Source: Deltaproteobacteria bacterium (lineage in GTDB: Bacteria; Desulfobacterota; Desulfuromonadia; Geobacterales; JAJYBI01). From it: DNA of 57,271 bases. The notes beneath the pieces were generated by a model that saw nothing but the letters and a program-made list of their open reading frames with translations, searched no databases and had not been told where the DNA came from. Positions 44,763 through 54,038 of this stretch are shown here, one piece after another; within the stretch, counting starts at the first letter, position 1; every line of letters begins with the position of its first letter. The position numbers and the translations under genes were made by a program. The stretch is from positions 1 to 57,271 of the forward strand of contig JAJYBI010000023.1 in the NCBI GenBank assembly GCA_021779095.1. Direction: 5' to 3'.

Positions 44763-46106
44763 TTGGAGAAAAGCACGCAGAAAGTCAGCATGGTCAGCCT
44801 CGGCTGTCCCAAGAACCTGGTGGACGCGGAGGTGATGCTCGGCTGTCTGTCCAAGGACGGTTACGAGATTACCACCGACGAGCGCGAGGCGGACATCATC
44901 ATCGTCAACACCTGCTCCTTCATCAAGGAGGCGAAGCAGGAGAGCATCGACACGATCCTCGATCTGGCGGACCGGAAGCACGACGCCCGCTGCCGCCTTC
45001 TGATCGTGGCCGGCTGCCTCCCCCAGCGGTACCAGGAGGAGCTGGCCAGGGAACTCCCGGAGGTGGATATCTTCATCGGTACCGGCGACTACCCGCGCAT
45101 TGCGGAGATCGTCGCCGAGAAGGAGGGAACCGATGAGCAGCTCCGCTACATCGGCGACCCCAACTTCATCTTCGACGAGGAGCTGATCCGGCTGAACTCG
45201 TCCCCCTCCTACACCGCCTACCTGAAGATCGCCGAGGGGTGCTCCAACTGCTGCTCCTACTGCGTCATCCCGTCCCTGCGCGGGAGCTTGCGCTCCCGTC
45301 CCCTGGACCGGGTGCTGGACGAGGCGAAAAGGCTCGTGGCGGGCGGGGTGAAGGAGCTCAACCTCATCGCCCAGGACATCACCGCCTACGGCCGGGACCT
45401 CCCCGACGGCGCGTCGCTGGAGAGGCTCGTCACCGAGCTCGCGGCCCTGGAGGGGCTGCAGTGGATACGCCTTTTGTACGCCTATCCCGACGGCATCACC
45501 GACGGGCTCATCCGGCTCATCAGGGACGAGCCCAAGGTCTGCAACTACCTGGATATTCCGATCCAGCATATCAGCGACCCGGTCCTGAAGCGGATGAACC
45601 GGCGAAGCGGCGAACAGCAGATCCGCGACCTGGTGGTCCGGCTGCGCGCCGAGATCCCCGACATCGCCCTGCGCACCTCGCTCATCGTCGGTTTCCCCGG
45701 CGAGACGGACGAGGATTTCAAGAAGCTCGCGCAGTTCGTGGAGGAGGCGCAGTTCGACCGGCTCGGCGTCTTCTGCTACTCAAAAGAGGAGGGGACCCCG
45801 GCGGCGGAGATGGCGGACCAGGTATCCGAGCGGATCAAGCGGGAGCGGTACAAGAAGCTGATGCGGGCCCAGGCGCGGGTGTCGTTCCGGCGCAACCGGC
45901 AGCTGGTGGACACGGTGGAGCGGGTCATCGTCGAGGGGTACAGCGAGGAGACGGAGCTGCTGCTCAAGGGACGCTCTTCCCGGCAGGCGCCGGACATCGA
46001 CGGCCAGGTGTACATCACCGCGGGAAACGCCAACATCGGCGACATCGTCAGCCTGCGGATCACCGATTCTTCGGACTACGACCTGATCGGCGAGATCGTG
46101 GAATGA
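44763..46106 (+). CDS. rimO: ribosomal protein S12 methylthiotransferase RimO
   Basis: 447 residues. It adds a methylthio group to an Asp of ribosomal protein S12 using two 4Fe-4S clusters. The UPF0004 domain ([47 protein letters not shown]) supplies one Cys triad. The radical-SAM motif is C-x3-C-x2-C in [18 protein letters not shown] domain ends the protein. The TTG at 44763 is chosen as start because GGGGG lies 5 nt upstream and it restores the usual short leader (EKSTQKVS). The ATG at 44790 starts too close to the first strand. Confidence 0.94.
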   Translation: MEKSTQKVSMVSLGCPKNLVDAEVMLGCLSKDGYEITTDEREADIIIVNTCSFIKEAKQESIDTILDLADRKHDARCRLLIVAGCLPQRYQEELARELPEVDIFIGTGDYPRIAEIVAEKEGTDEQLRYIGDPNFIFDEELIRLNSSPSYTAYLKIAEGCSNCCSYCVIPSLRGSLRSRPLDRVLDEAKRLVAGGVKELNLIAQDITAYGRDLPDGASLERLVTELAALEGLQWIRLLYAYPDGITDGLIRLIRDEPKVCNYLDIPIQHISDPVLKRMNRRSGEQQIRDLVVRLRAEIPDIALRTSLIVGFPGETDEDFKKLAQFVEEAQFDRLGVFCYSKEEGTPAAEMADQVSERIKRERYKKLMRAQARVSFRRNRQLVDTVERVIVEGYSEETELLLKGRSSRQAPDIDGQVYITAGNANIGDIVSLRITDSSDYDLIGEIVE

Positions 46107-46141
46107 CCGGTTTCCGGCGATAATGTATCCCGGCTTTTTGC

Positions 46142-46169
46142 TTGACAACCGGCCGCAGTACGGTATGAT
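46142..46169 (+). promoter_or_regulatory. sigma-70-type promoter of the DksA-like gene
   Basis: TTGACA (46142-46147), 16-nt spacer, TATGAT (46164-46169), 51 nt before the ATG at 46220. Both boxes are strong matches. Confidence 0.7.
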
Positions 46170-46219
46170 TTCGTCCGCCCCGAGGGGCTGCGGTCCATCA
46201 ACCAGCGGAGTGACTGATA

Positions 46220-46639
46220 ATGAAGGATAAACAGGCGGAAATGAAGGGGATTCTCCTGCAGATGAAGGATGACACCCTGCGCGAGATCAGCAAGGCGATG
46301 AAGTCCGGCACGGACGCCTCCTCCGGCGAACCGAGCGGCGACATCTACGACCAGGCCTCATCCGAGCGCGACCGCGAGCTGGGGCTGATCCTCGGCGACC
46401 GGGAGCGCGAGAAGGTACGGAACATCGACGAGGCGCTGCAGCGGATCGCGGACGGCGAGTACGGCATCTGCGAGGAGTGCGAGGAGGAGATCCCCCTCGG
46501 CCGGCTGAAGGTCGTGCCGTTCGCCCGCTACTGCGTCAAGTGCAAGGCGGACATCGAGAAGCAGCAGGCCCAGACCAAGCGGTTCGAGGAGGACCGGGCC
46601 TACCGGGACATCGCCATGGGCGAGGAAGAGGAAGCCTGA
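46220..46639 (+). CDS. DksA/TraR family zinc-finger regulator
   Basis: 139 residues. N-terminal helical coiled coil (to about 85) and a C-terminal C4 zinc finger, CEEC-x17-CVKC (about residues 91-115). The family enters the RNA polymerase secondary channel and, with ppGpp, tunes rRNA and stress promoters. The coiled-coil tip reads YDQASSERDRELGLILGDRE; I see DQAS rather than a clear DxxDxA tip, so it may be a paralogue instead of the main DksA. It has its own promoter and a strong terminator. Confidence 0.9.
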   Translation: MKDKQAEMKGILLQMKDDTLREISKAMKSGTDASSGEPSGDIYDQASSERDRELGLILGDREREKVRNIDEALQRIADGEYGICEECEEEIPLGRLKVVPFARYCVKCKADIEKQQAQTKRFEEDRAYRDIAMGEEEEA

Positions 46640-46647
46640 AGTGGACG

Positions 46648-46679
46648 GGGCGTTCCGGAAGGAACGCCCTTTCTGTTTG
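46648..46679 (+). terminator. intrinsic terminator after the DksA-like gene
   Basis: GGGCGTTCC-GGAA-GGAACGCCC followed by TTTCTGTTT. Perfect 9-bp arms, 9 nt after the stop. Its presence argues that the next gene starts at GTG 46698, not at an upstream in-frame ATG. Confidence 0.88.
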
Positions 46680-46697
46680 TGCGGCACGGAGAGGCGC

Positions 46698-46895
46698 GTG
46701 AAGATCGATACGGAGTACATCAAGCTGGACAGCCTGCTGAAGGCGGAGAACGTCGTCGCCTCCGGCGGCGAGGCGAAGATGGTGATCGGCGACGGGCTCG
46801 TCACCGTCAACGGCGAGGTGGAGCTGCGGCGCGGGCGCAAGCTGCGTCCCGGCGACCGGGTCGGGTTCGCCGGCCACACCTTCGTGGTGGAGTGA
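46698..46895 (+). CDS. small S4-domain RNA-binding protein
   Basis: 65 residues. A stand-alone S4 fold of the YbcJ/RqcP-like type: IKLDSLLKAENVVASGGEAK then VNGEVELRRGRKLRPGDRVG, ending in HTFVVE. It probably binds rRNA or tRNA. The GTG start at 46698 follows GGAGAGG and gives normal family length; the longer frame from 46641 runs through the terminator. The downstream glycosylase starts 4 bp after its stop. Confidence 0.85.
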   Translation: MKIDTEYIKLDSLLKAENVVASGGEAKMVIGDGLVTVNGEVELRRGRKLRPGDRVGFAGHTFVVE

Positions 46896-46899
46896 TCTT

Positions 46900-47610
46900 G
46901 TGGGACTGCTGAAGATTGCCGACGACCTGGCCGCGGAGCTGGCCGGCCTCACCTTCGCCCCTCCCGTCGCCCACGTCTACAACCCGCTGGTCTACGCCCG
47001 GGCGCCGCTTCGACAGTACCTGGAGCGGTTCGGCGCGCCGCCGAAAGAGGCGGTGTTCGTCGGGATGAACCCGGGACCGTGGGGGATGGCCCAGACCGGC
47101 GTGCCGTTCGGCGAGGTGGGGTTCGTGCGGAACTGGATGGGGATCGAGGCGGAGGTTACCCGCCCCGCCGGCGAGCATCCGAAGAAGCGGGTCACCGGCT
47201 TTGCCTGCCGCCGCAGCGAGGTGAGCGGGAAAAGGCTCTGGGGGCTCGCCGCCGAGCGGTTCGAGGCACCGAAGCAGTTCTTCGACCGGTTCTTCGTCCT
47301 CAACTACTGCCCGCTCCTCTTCCTGGACGCGGACGGCCGCAACCTGACCCCCGACAAACTGAAGGCGTCCGAGCAGGCCGCGCTGCAGGAGCGCTGCGAC
47401 CGGGCGCTCTACCGCTCCATCGAATTCCTCAAGCCCCGCCTCGTCATCGGCGTGGGGAACTTCGCCGAGGCGCGGGCGCGGGAGGCGCTCTCCGGGCTGG
47501 ATGTCTCGATCGGCCGGATACTCCACCCGAGCCCCCAGAACCCCCAGGCCAACAAGGGGTGGCGGGAGATCGTCCTCGCACAGCTGGCGGAGCTTGGAGT
47601 TGCGTTCTGA
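46900..47610 (+). CDS. SMUG1-type single-strand-selective uracil-DNA glycosylase
   Basis: 236 residues. It removes uracil (and in some bacterial members xanthine) from DNA to start base-excision repair. The active-site loop reads GMNPGPWGMAQTGVPFGE (residues about 54-71), and the second motif HPSPQNPQANKGW (about 212-224) supplies the His and minor-groove wedge. SMUG1-like enzymes are rare in bacteria but known from Geobacter, which supports the host assignment. The start is GTG 46900 with GGAG 7 nt upstream. Confidence 0.92.
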   Translation: MGLLKIADDLAAELAGLTFAPPVAHVYNPLVYARAPLRQYLERFGAPPKEAVFVGMNPGPWGMAQTGVPFGEVGFVRNWMGIEAEVTRPAGEHPKKRVTGFACRRSEVSGKRLWGLAAERFEAPKQFFDRFFVLNYCPLLFLDADGRNLTPDKLKASEQAALQERCDRALYRSIEFLKPRLVIGVGNFAEARAREALSGLDVSIGRILHPSPQNPQANKGWREIVLAQLAELGVAF

Positions 47611-47619
47611 TCAAACCCC

Positions 47620-47830
47620 TGAATGGTACACGGAAAAGGCGGAATAATCGGATAAAGGTGGATCAACCCTGGATTTGCACGGTGTTCATGTGTAATCGCG
47701 CGAAAAGGTATCGCCACTGATCCGCTTTTAGATTCGATCAGGTGTCTTTATCCGCGTCCCCGAAAAGATTTTGACGTTCGATCCGCAGTTATCCGAAGTT
47801 TCCGCCTTTTCCGTGTGCCATTGCCGTTCG
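47620..47830. repeat. AT-richer intergenic segment with dispersed-repeat wording
   Basis: The 267-bp gap 47611-47877 has no convincing gene. It contains GATCCGC, TTTATCCGCGTCC, GATCCGCAGTTATCCG and CCGCCTTTTCCG. Related phrases (CCGCCTTTTCTGCGTTTATC, GATCCGCCGTTATCCG) appear at 48795-48860. The two gaps therefore share members of one intergenic family. Confidence 0.45.
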
Positions 47831-47877
47831 GTTTCTTGCCCAGAGGCCTTGTGCCTCAGTGTTTTGGGAGGTGTCAC

Positions 47878-48351
47878 ATGTCCGCAGCCGATGCGCTTCT
47901 TGCCATCCTCACCCCGCAGCTGGGTACCGAGACCCACGTGGGACCCTGGCTCGTCGTCGACCAGGAGCGGATCGACCGGTTCGCCGAGGTGACCGGCGAT
48001 GTCCAGTGGATCCATACCGACCCGGAGCGGGCGCACCGGGAATCCCCCTACGGCACCACCGTGGCCCACGGCTACCTCACCCTGTCGCTTTTGCCGTACC
48101 TCACCCGGAGCAACGCCCCCGGCTTCTTCGAGCGGAACTACCCCGGCATGCGCTACCGCGTCAACTACGGCCTGAACCGGGTGCGGTTCCCGGCGCCGGT
48201 GCGCTCCGGTGCGCGGGTCCGGGCGCACACGGTCCTGCTTTCGGCGGAGAAGCTGGAAAAGGGGGTGCAGATCGTCTACCGGCTCACGGTGGAGATCGAG
48301 GGGGAGGAGAAGCCCGCCTGCGTGGCGGAATCGGTGGTGCGGGTCTACTGA
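47878..48351 (+). CDS. MaoC-like (R)-specific enoyl hydratase
   Basis: 157 residues, hot-dog fold. It hydrates trans-2-enoyl-CoA to (R)-3-hydroxyacyl-CoA. The hydratase-2 motif is TGDVQWIHTDPERA (about residues 38-51, with Asp and His catalytic), followed by GTTVAHGYLTLSLLP. The rest forms the long central helix and sheet (MRYRVNYGLNRVRFPAPVRS). GGGAGG lies 7 nt before the ATG. The Smr gene follows at once. Confidence 0.9.
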   Translation: MSAADALLAILTPQLGTETHVGPWLVVDQERIDRFAEVTGDVQWIHTDPERAHRESPYGTTVAHGYLTLSLLPYLTRSNAPGFFERNYPGMRYRVNYGLNRVRFPAPVRSGARVRAHTVLLSAEKLEKGVQIVYRLTVEIEGEEKPACVAESVVRVY

Positions 48352-48352
48352 C

Positions 48353-48646
48353 ATGGAACCGATGGAACCGGTGGAACTCCCCATCGACGGCACCCTGGAC
48401 CTGCACGCCTTCTCCCCGCGGGAGGTGGGGGAGCTGGTGCCGGCATACCTGGACGCCTGCCGGGAACGGGGAATCCTGTCCGTGCGGATCGTCCACGGCA
48501 AGGGGACCGGCCGGCTGCGCGCCTCGGTACATGCCATCCTCGACCGGCTTCCCGGCATCCGTTCGTACCGCCTGGCGGACGAGACGGGCGGCGGCTGGGG
48601 GGCTACCCTGGTGGAGCTGGAACCACCGGCAGAAAACAATGAATAG
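48353..48646 (+). CDS. Smr domain protein
   Basis: 97 residues, a stand-alone Smr domain: TLDLHAFSPREVGELVPAYL, IVHGKGTGRLRASVHAIL and GGWGATLVELE. Smr domains are DNA or RNA endonucleases; the DLH and HGxGxG motifs needed for activity are both present. Short forms like this accompany many metabolic genes. The start is 1 nt after the maoC stop. Confidence 0.9.
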   Translation: MEPMEPVELPIDGTLDLHAFSPREVGELVPAYLDACRERGILSVRIVHGKGTGRLRASVHAILDRLPGIRSYRLADETGGGWGATLVELEPPAENNE

Positions 48647-48655
48647 CTGAACGAC

Positions 48656-48684
48656 AAAGGCCCGCGAGATGCGGGCCTTTTCTT
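48656..48684 (+). terminator. intrinsic terminator after the Smr gene
   Basis: AAAGGCCCGC-GAGAT-GCGGGCCTTT followed by TCTTT, with perfect 10-bp arms. The A-rich 5' side makes it work in either direction. Confidence 0.88.
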
Positions 48685-48689
48685 TAAAA

Positions 48690-48925
48690 TTCCACCACAG
48701 AGACACCGAGGCACTGAGAAAGACAAAAAACAGACTATGGACGCAGATGAACGCAGTACAAGCAGATTAGATGCAAAACAATAGCTTTAGGTTTAATCCG
48801 CCTTTTCTGCGTTTATCTGCGTCCGGGAACTGTTATTCAGGTTCGATCCGCCGTTATCCGTGTTCATCGGATTCGATCCGTGTCCCAATGCCTTTCGCTT
48901 TCCTCTGTGTCTCCGTGGCAGGGGT
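48690..48925. repeat. dispersed intergenic repeat cluster
   Basis: The gap 48685-48931 holds CCACCACAGAGACACCGAGG and, near its end, the opposite-strand CCTCTGTGTCTCCGTGGCAGG, so the segment is bounded by inverted copies of one phrase. Between them lie AGACTATGGACGCAGATGAACGCAG and CTGCGTTTATCTGCGTCC, a second inverted pair, and CGATCCGCCGTTATCCG. The nested symmetry suggests a foldable, possibly mobile non-coding element. No gene is seen. Confidence 0.5.
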
Positions 48926-48931
48926 TGACAA

Positions 48932-49909
48932 TCAGCCCCGTTTCAGTATCCGCGCAACGTCCTTGGCGTGGTAGGTGAGGATCAGGTTGGCGCCGGCCCG
49001 CTTGAACGACATCATCGTCTCCATCACGACCCGCTCCTCGTCGATCCACCCCTTCTGCGCCGCCGCCTTCACCATGCTGTACTCGCCGGAGACGTTGTAC
49101 ACCGCCAGCGGCAGGGTGAATTCGTTGCGCATGTCGCGCACGATGTCCAGGTACGGCAGCCCCGGTTTCACCATGATGAGGTCGGCCCCCTCCTCGATGT
49201 CCATCTGCGCCTCGCGCACCGCCTCCAGCCGGTTGGCCGGGTCCATCTGGTACGAGCGGCGGTCGCCGAACTGGGGGGTGGATTCCGCCGCCTCCCTGAA
49301 CGGTCCGTAGTAGCCCGAGGCGTACTTCACCGCGTAGCTCATGATCGGGATGTCGTGGAACGCGTTCTCGTCCAGGATCTCGCGGATCGCCATGACCCGG
49401 CCGTCCATCATGTCCGACGGGGCGACCATGTCGGCGCCGGCCCGGGCGTGGGAGAGCGCCTCCTTCGCCAGGAGCTCCAGGGTCGCGTCGTTGTCCACGT
49501 CGCCGTCCCTGATCACGCCGCAGTGGCCGTGGTCCGTGTACTCGCACAGGCAGACGTCGGTGATCACCGCGAGCCCCGGCACCTGTTTCTTGAGCGCCCG
49601 GATCGTCTCCTGGATGATGCCGGTGTCCGAGTAGGCGTCGCTCCCCACCGCGTCCTTCGTCTCCGGGATGCCGAAGAGGATCACCGCCGGCACGCCCAGC
49701 TCGTGCACCTCCTGGGCCTCCTCCACGATGTGCTCGATGGACTGCTGGTAGATTCCCGGCATGGAGGAGATCTCTTTTTTTATCCCCTTGCCGAAGGCGG
49801 AGAACATGGGGTAGATCAGGTCGTGTGCGGAGAGGGAGGTCTCCCGGACCATGTTGCGGAACACCTCCTTGCCTCTGATGCGCCGGGCGCGAAACTGGGG
49901 ATAGTACAT
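48932..49909 (-). CDS. hemB: porphobilinogen synthase HemB
   Basis: 325 residues. It condenses two 5-aminolevulinate molecules to porphobilinogen in heme, siroheme and cytochrome c cofactor synthesis. Active-site features are [11 protein letters not shown], the Schiff-base lysine region [17 protein letters not shown] and [13 protein letters not shown]. The metal-site segment [14 protein letters not shown] has the three Cys of the zinc-type enzyme. The ATG at 49909 has AAAGGAG upstream; longer frames are shadows. Heme demand is high in cytochrome-rich relatives. Confidence 0.97.
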   Translation of the reverse strand: MYYPQFRARRIRGKEVFRNMVRETSLSAHDLIYPMFSAFGKGIKKEISSMPGIYQQSIEHIVEEAQEVHELGVPAVILFGIPETKDAVGSDAYSDTGIIQETIRALKKQVPGLAVITDVCLCEYTDHGHCGVIRDGDVDNDATLELLAKEALSHARAGADMVAPSDMMDGRVMAIREILDENAFHDIPIMSYAVKYASGYYGPFREAAESTPQFGDRRSYQMDPANRLEAVREAQMDIEEGADLIMVKPGLPYLDIVRDMRNEFTLPLAVYNVSGEYSMVKAAAQKGWIDEERVVMETMMSFKRAGANLILTYHAKDVARILKRG

Positions 49910-50044
49910 GGGGATCTCCTTTGCGGGAAGGGAATGTGTCCGGTCGAACAGCTTCAAATGATACATCAAAAGTTGCGGGGAGCTCAAAGGGTTTTTCGCC
50001 GCCGGCCTGCGCGGGACTAAGTGTGTGTGGGGAACATATTTGGG

Positions 50045-50071
50045 TAAAGATTCGTTCATCTGCACCGATGA
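50045..50071 (+). promoter_or_regulatory. sigma-28-like promoter upstream of a chemoreceptor
   Basis: TAAAG (50045-50049), 14-nt spacer, ACCGATGA (50064-50071; 6 of 8), 81 nt before the ATG. This copy has the exact TAAAG -35 of the enteric FliA consensus. Confidence 0.5.
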
Positions 50072-50151
50072 GCTTGTATAGGCGCGCGCATCGGGTGCCT
50101 GTGTCCGCTCGATCAGGGCGAACAGTGAGAAACGCTACGGGAGGATGAGCG

Positions 50152-51753
50152 ATGAGAGCAACGATAGCGACGAAGATGTACGGTTTCGTGTTCACCGGAG
50201 GGGCGGCCCTGCTGCTGGTGGCGCTGTTCGCCTGGTATTGCGTGGCCCATCTGGACGGCAGGATGGAGGAGCTTGTCCGGCACGAGGAGCGGCAGAAGAC
50301 GCTCAGCATGGAGGCTTCCATCAGCATGGGGGACGCCATCCATTCGTTCAAGGATTACCTGCTCCGCAAGGACCCGAAGTTCATCGACGCGTTCAAAAAA
50401 GACGTGGCGGATATCGATACGGACCTGCAGGAGCTGGACAAGCTGGTGACGAACGACGAGGAACGGCAGGCGCTCAAAGACGCCCAGACCTATTTCCCCC
50501 CGTACCGCGCCTCCCTCGACGAGATGGTGACGGCGCGGAACAAGACGGACGATATCGCCGCCGTCGACCGGCAGATCAAGGGGGTGGACCGGCCGCTCCG
50601 GTTTGCCCTGGACAAGCTGGCGGCGCTGAGCGACAAGGCGTTCACCGCCCACCGGAAAGAGGCGGAGGCGCATGCGGTGTTCCTGACCTATCTGCTCCTC
50701 GCCGGCGTACTGGTGGTCGGGTTCATCTTCTGCGCGATGGGGGTGGCGGTCACCCGCAACATGACCGGCCGGATCAAGTCGGTCGTGGCCGCCATCGGCC
50801 GGGTGGCGGAAAAGGACCTGACGGTGGTGCTGGCGGTGAACGGTGGCGACGAACTGGCGGAGATGGCGGATGATTTCAACCGGATGGTGGCGGCCACGCG
50901 GCAGATGGTGGTGGATATCAACGGCAGCTCCACCCAGCTGGCGACTGCGGTGAGCCAGCTCAACGCCACCGCCACCCAGATCGCCACCGGTGCGGAGGAG
51001 GTGGCGTCCCAGGCGGCCACCGTGGCGGTGGCGAGCGAGGAGATGGCGGCCACGAGTGCCGATATCGCCCGGAACAGCGCCATGGCGGCGGACGGGGCGC
51101 AGCATGCCAACGGCTCCGCCCTGGCCGGCGTCAACGTGGCGGATCAGACCATCGGCGGGATGGCGCGCATCGCCGAGCGGGTCAGGGCTTCGGCCCAGAC
51201 CGTGGAAAACCTGGGGGCGCGGAGCGACCAGATCGGCGAGATCGTCGGCACCATCGAGGACATCGCCGACCAGACGAACCTCCTGGCGCTCAATGCGGCC
51301 ATCGAGGCGGCCCGGGCCGGCGAGCAGGGGCGCGGGTTTGCCGTGGTGGCGGACGAGGTGCGGGCGCTGGCGGAACGGACCACACGGGCCACCAGGGAGA
51401 TCGGCGAGATGATCAAGGCGATCCAGACGGAGACGAAGGGGGCGGTCGCCGCCATGGAGGAGGGGGTGCGCGAGGTGGAGAGCGGCACCGCCGATGCGGC
51501 GCGGTCGGGGGAGGCGCTCAAGGAGATCCTCACCCAGATCGAGAGCGTGACCATGCAGGTCTCCCAGATCGCCACGGCGGCGGAGGAGCAGACGGCCACC
51601 ACCACCGAGATCACCGGCAACATCCAGCAGATCACCGACGTGGTGCAGGAGACCGCGCGGGGTGCGCAGGAGTCGGCGGCGGCCGCGAGCCAGCTTTCCC
51701 TCATGGCGGAGGAGCTGCACCGGATGGTGGGGCAGTTCCGGATCGCCGGGTGA
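50152..51753 (+). CDS. methyl-accepting chemotaxis protein, helical sensor
   Basis: 533 residues. TM1 (about 11-32), an all-helical periplasmic domain of about 140 residues ([36 protein letters not shown]) like four-helix-bundle sensors, TM2 (about 177-202), HAMP, and a signalling hairpin with [20 protein letters not shown] near residue 372. GGAGG lies 8 nt before the ATG. The last 93 bp including TGA are repeated perfectly at 54039-54131. No CheR-docking pentapeptide. Confidence 0.95.
   Translation: MRATIATKMYGFVFTGGAALLLVALFAWYCVAHLDGRMEELVRHEERQKTLSMEASISMGDAIHSFKDYLLRKDPKFIDAFKKDVADIDTDLQELDKLVTNDEERQALKDAQTYFPPYRASLDEMVTARNKTDDIAAVDRQIKGVDRPLRFALDKLAALSDKAFTAHRKEAEAHAVFLTYLLLAGVLVVGFIFCAMGVAVTRNMTGRIKSVVAAIGRVAEKDLTVVLAVNGGDELAEMADDFNRMVAATRQMVVDINGSSTQLATAVSQLNATATQIATGAEEVASQAATVAVASEEMAATSADIARNSAMAADGAQHANGSALAGVNVADQTIGGMARIAERVRASAQTVENLGARSDQIGEIVGTIEDIADQTNLLALNAAIEAARAGEQGRGFAVVADEVRALAERTTRATREIGEMIKAIQTETKGAVAAMEEGVREVESGTADAARSGEALKEILTQIESVTMQVSQIATAAEEQTATTTEITGNIQQITDVVQETARGAQESAAAASQLSLMAEELHRMVGQFRIAG
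51661..51753 (+). repeat. 93-bp direct repeat, left copy (3' end of the chemoreceptor gene)
   Basis: Identical over 93 bp, stop codon included, to 54039-54131. Sequence diverges at once on both sides, except that similar terminator hairpins follow each copy (51799 and 54177). Confidence 0.95.
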
Positions 51754-51798
51754 CGCTGCGGCGGTCGTTGGCGGCTGCCGGACAATTATGTGTAGTGC

Positions 51799-51827
51799 GG
51801 AAGGGGCAGGATTATCCTGCCCCTTCC
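51799..51827. terminator. terminator after the chemoreceptor gene
   Basis: GGAAGGGGCAGGA and TCCTGCCCCTTCC form 13-bp arms around a 3-nt loop, followed by GTATTT. The convergent hydrolase frame ends inside it. A related hairpin lies at 54177. Confidence 0.8.
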
Positions 51828-52462
51828 GTATTTCGTCTGATGATCCGAAAATTCCGTCCGTTGTCTCCGGTCCGCATGGCTACTGTTCGATATCCAGTTG
51901 CCGCTTCGGCGAGGTCGAAGCCGGTGATGACGACATCCTCCCGGATATCGCGGCTGATCAGCTCCATGACCCGGTAGAGGTCGCGGGCGTCGTCCCTCAG
52001 ATTGCCGGGAATCCCGTTTTCCGAAGCGGCGGGAATGAAGTTCGGATGGGTCGTGGAGGGCAGGGCAACCATGTGGAATCCGGCCTGGAAAAATGCCCGC
52101 TGGAGGAACCGGTTCTTCGGGTCATTGTAGCCTGCGCCCATGCCGGGAACGAGGAAGATGAGAGGGGCGGGATGATCCTGCACGGCGATTGAGTAGCGCA
52201 GTTTCCTGCTGTACCAGAGGATGTCGGGAATCGGCCGGTCCGCGAATACCATCACGTCCCGTTCGCTGACATTGATCCGCGCCGGCACGTCGGCCTTGAG
52301 TTCCTTCGGGGTGCCGAGCACGGTCGCCACGTACGGATCGGCGTAGGGGTAGCCGTACGGTTCTTCCGCGGCGATTGCCGGGGCGCTCAGCAGGTGTATG
52401 CAGAGGACGAGCGCCGGGAGAATTCTCAGGAGTGTCCCGGCCGGGTCGACTTTCCGGGGCAT
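51812..52462 (-). pseudogene. exported alpha/beta-hydrolase, truncated at the 3' end
   Basis: 216 residues. A signal peptide (LLRILPALVLCIHLLSAPAIA) is followed by an alpha/beta-hydrolase N-half: LIFLVPGMGAGYNDPKNRFL (oxyanion region), RAFFQAGFHMVALPSTTHPN and a helix DARDLYRVMELISRD. The expected nucleophile elbow G-x-S-x-G is replaced by ITGFDLAEAATG, and the frame ends 32 codons later inside the chemoreceptor terminator. The catalytic Ser, Asp and His are therefore missing. The cut coincides with the island edge, so the 3' half was probably lost in the rearrangement. GAGGAGG is 1-2 nt before the ATG. Confidence 0.6.
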
Positions 52463-52502
52463 TCCTCCTCGCTGACCATCGTATCCGTGGCAATCGGCAG
52501 AT

Positions 52503-52700
52503 TCACGCATAGTGCACCCCAGCGAAGGAGGACCAAACGGGGACAGCCTGTAGAGGGAAGTCAACGAAGTCATTCCTTGGTAGTTTCCCTGAGTGCCGGT
52601 ATGTGACCTGTGCCTCGATGTTGTATTCCAGGAACTTGACGTACCACTCGGCAAAGGCGAACAGGTACGGTGAAACGGCGGCTTGTCCGCGGGATGTTCC
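52503..52700 (-). other. possible small gene remnant of unknown identity
   Basis: Between the beta-barrel and hydrolase genes a minus-strand frame reads SPYLFAFAEWYVKFLEYNIE then VTYRHSGKLPRNDFVDFPLQ. It has hydrophobic/aromatic character and no start codon with a ribosome site. It may be a leftover of a gene inside this island or a chance frame. I recognise no family. Confidence 0.25.
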
Positions 52701-52731
52701 AGGTCGTCCGGAGGGGAATTGCCGGTTGCCG

Positions 52732-53721
52732 CTAGAATCGGTATCCGATCCCCCCCAGGAAGAGGTCGGTATCGCGGCTGTAGCTCGTGATGATCCGATC
52801 CCAGGTTGCACGTATGGCCCAGTGTGGCGTCAGCCGGTAGCTGCCGGAGAGAGAGGCGATCTCGGAAATGAAAATCCCCGAACTCCTGATCACCGCTGGA
52901 TCGCGGCGTTCGTCTTCGGCGAAGTATGCCCCGCCTCCGGCACTGAGGGCCAGATGCTCGTTGAAGAACGACTTGGCCAGCCACAGCTCGGTGGTCAGGC
53001 CGTAACGGTCAATGAGGTCGTTTCTCCCTTCGTACAGGGCGCCTGTCGAGAACTCCAGGTACCACGGCAGGCGCCGTCGGTATTCGAGGCAGAGGGCCGC
53101 AGACCGGCCGCTGTTGCCGCTACTTGGGATGTTCACGACGGTCTGGCCGCCGAAGACGGTCACCTCGTTGTCGTTCGTATCCCTGATTTCGGCGGGCGCC
53201 CAGGCCACGGGACCGGGTTTCTCGGGACGGTCGAGTTGGTAGCCGATCCCGGCGAGTGCCGAGAGGGTATCGAAGCTGCTTCCTCCCCTGATCCACGAAC
53301 CCCGCACCTGGAAAATGAAACGGCTGTCCGTGTACCACATTGCGGCCGCGTTGACCATGGTCCCCCAGCCATGGAAATCCGATGCCGGTGCCGGAGCGGC
53401 GGGGATGATGGTGTCGTAATAGAAGACGCCGCCGGCGCCAACTGCGAGGGAGAGGTGCCGGTTGAACTGGTTCGTGCGGAGCCAGAGGTTGACGGCATTG
53501 CCGTCACGGTGGTGATCGATGAAATGCCCCTGGTTCAGGTACGAGACACTCCAGGCGAAATTCTCGCCGAGCCCCTCCATGTATTCCAACTGATATGCGC
53601 CCGCCTTCTGGACCGGGTTATCCGTTGCTCCGTAGCCGCCGAGAAAACTGATCTCTCCGGCAATAGCAGGAGTGGTGATTGCGATGAACAGAATCGACAT
53701 GACTATGCGCCGCATATGCAT
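52732..53721 (-). CDS. outer-membrane beta-barrel protein
   Basis: 329 residues. Signal peptide (MSILFIAITTPAIAG), then alternating aromatic/polar strands throughout (AYQLEYMEGLGENFAWSVSY, SLAVGAGGVFYYDTI, PWYLEFSTGALYEGR, HLALSAGGGAYFAEDE). It closes with the C-terminal signature LFLGGIGYRF, ending in Phe as BAM substrates do. About 14 strands fit the length. It may be a channel or lipid-modifying barrel; no enzyme motif is evident. AAAGGGG precedes the ATG and a promoter lies at 53789. It sits inside the repeat-flanked island. Confidence 0.8.
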   Translation of the reverse strand: MHMRRIVMSILFIAITTPAIAGEISFLGGYGATDNPVQKAGAYQLEYMEGLGENFAWSVSYLNQGHFIDHHRDGNAVNLWLRTNQFNRHLSLAVGAGGVFYYDTIIPAAPAPASDFHGWGTMVNAAAMWYTDSRFIFQVRGSWIRGGSSFDTLSALAGIGYQLDRPEKPGPVAWAPAEIRDTNDNEVTVFGGQTVVNIPSSGNSGRSAALCLEYRRRLPWYLEFSTGALYEGRNDLIDRYGLTTELWLAKSFFNEHLALSAGGGAYFAEDERRDPAVIRSSGIFISEIASLSGSYRLTPHWAIRATWDRIITSYSRDTDLFLGGIGYRF

Positions 53722-53788
53722 ACCCCTTTCGTTTGTCCAGCCGTCGCCGTCGATCCCGTTCGTGTGGGGCTGGCGTTCCTTTTCGCCA

Positions 53789-53816
53789 ATGATAGCACCC
53801 CCTTGTAGGCTGTCAA
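53789..53816 (-). promoter_or_regulatory. sigma-70-type promoter of the beta-barrel gene
   Basis: On the minus strand TTGACA (53816-53811), 16-nt spacer, TATCAT (53794-53789), about 68 nt before the start at 53721. Both boxes are strong. Confidence 0.65.
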
Positions 53817-54038
53817 CGCACGTGAATAAGGCAGATAGGAGAGGATTCCTGGGTACGTTTGGAAGGATGAAGGATGCAGGGGCGTTTACGGTTCGGGGCT
53901 ACAATGCTGAAGAGCCGCCAGCAGAAAGCATATAAGGGGCAGATCTAATCGTGCACGTTATCAAACAATCACGTCCTGAGGCTCTTCTTCTATCCAATAA
54001 ATGCATATATACAAGCCAGACCCTGTGGGTTCGGGAGT

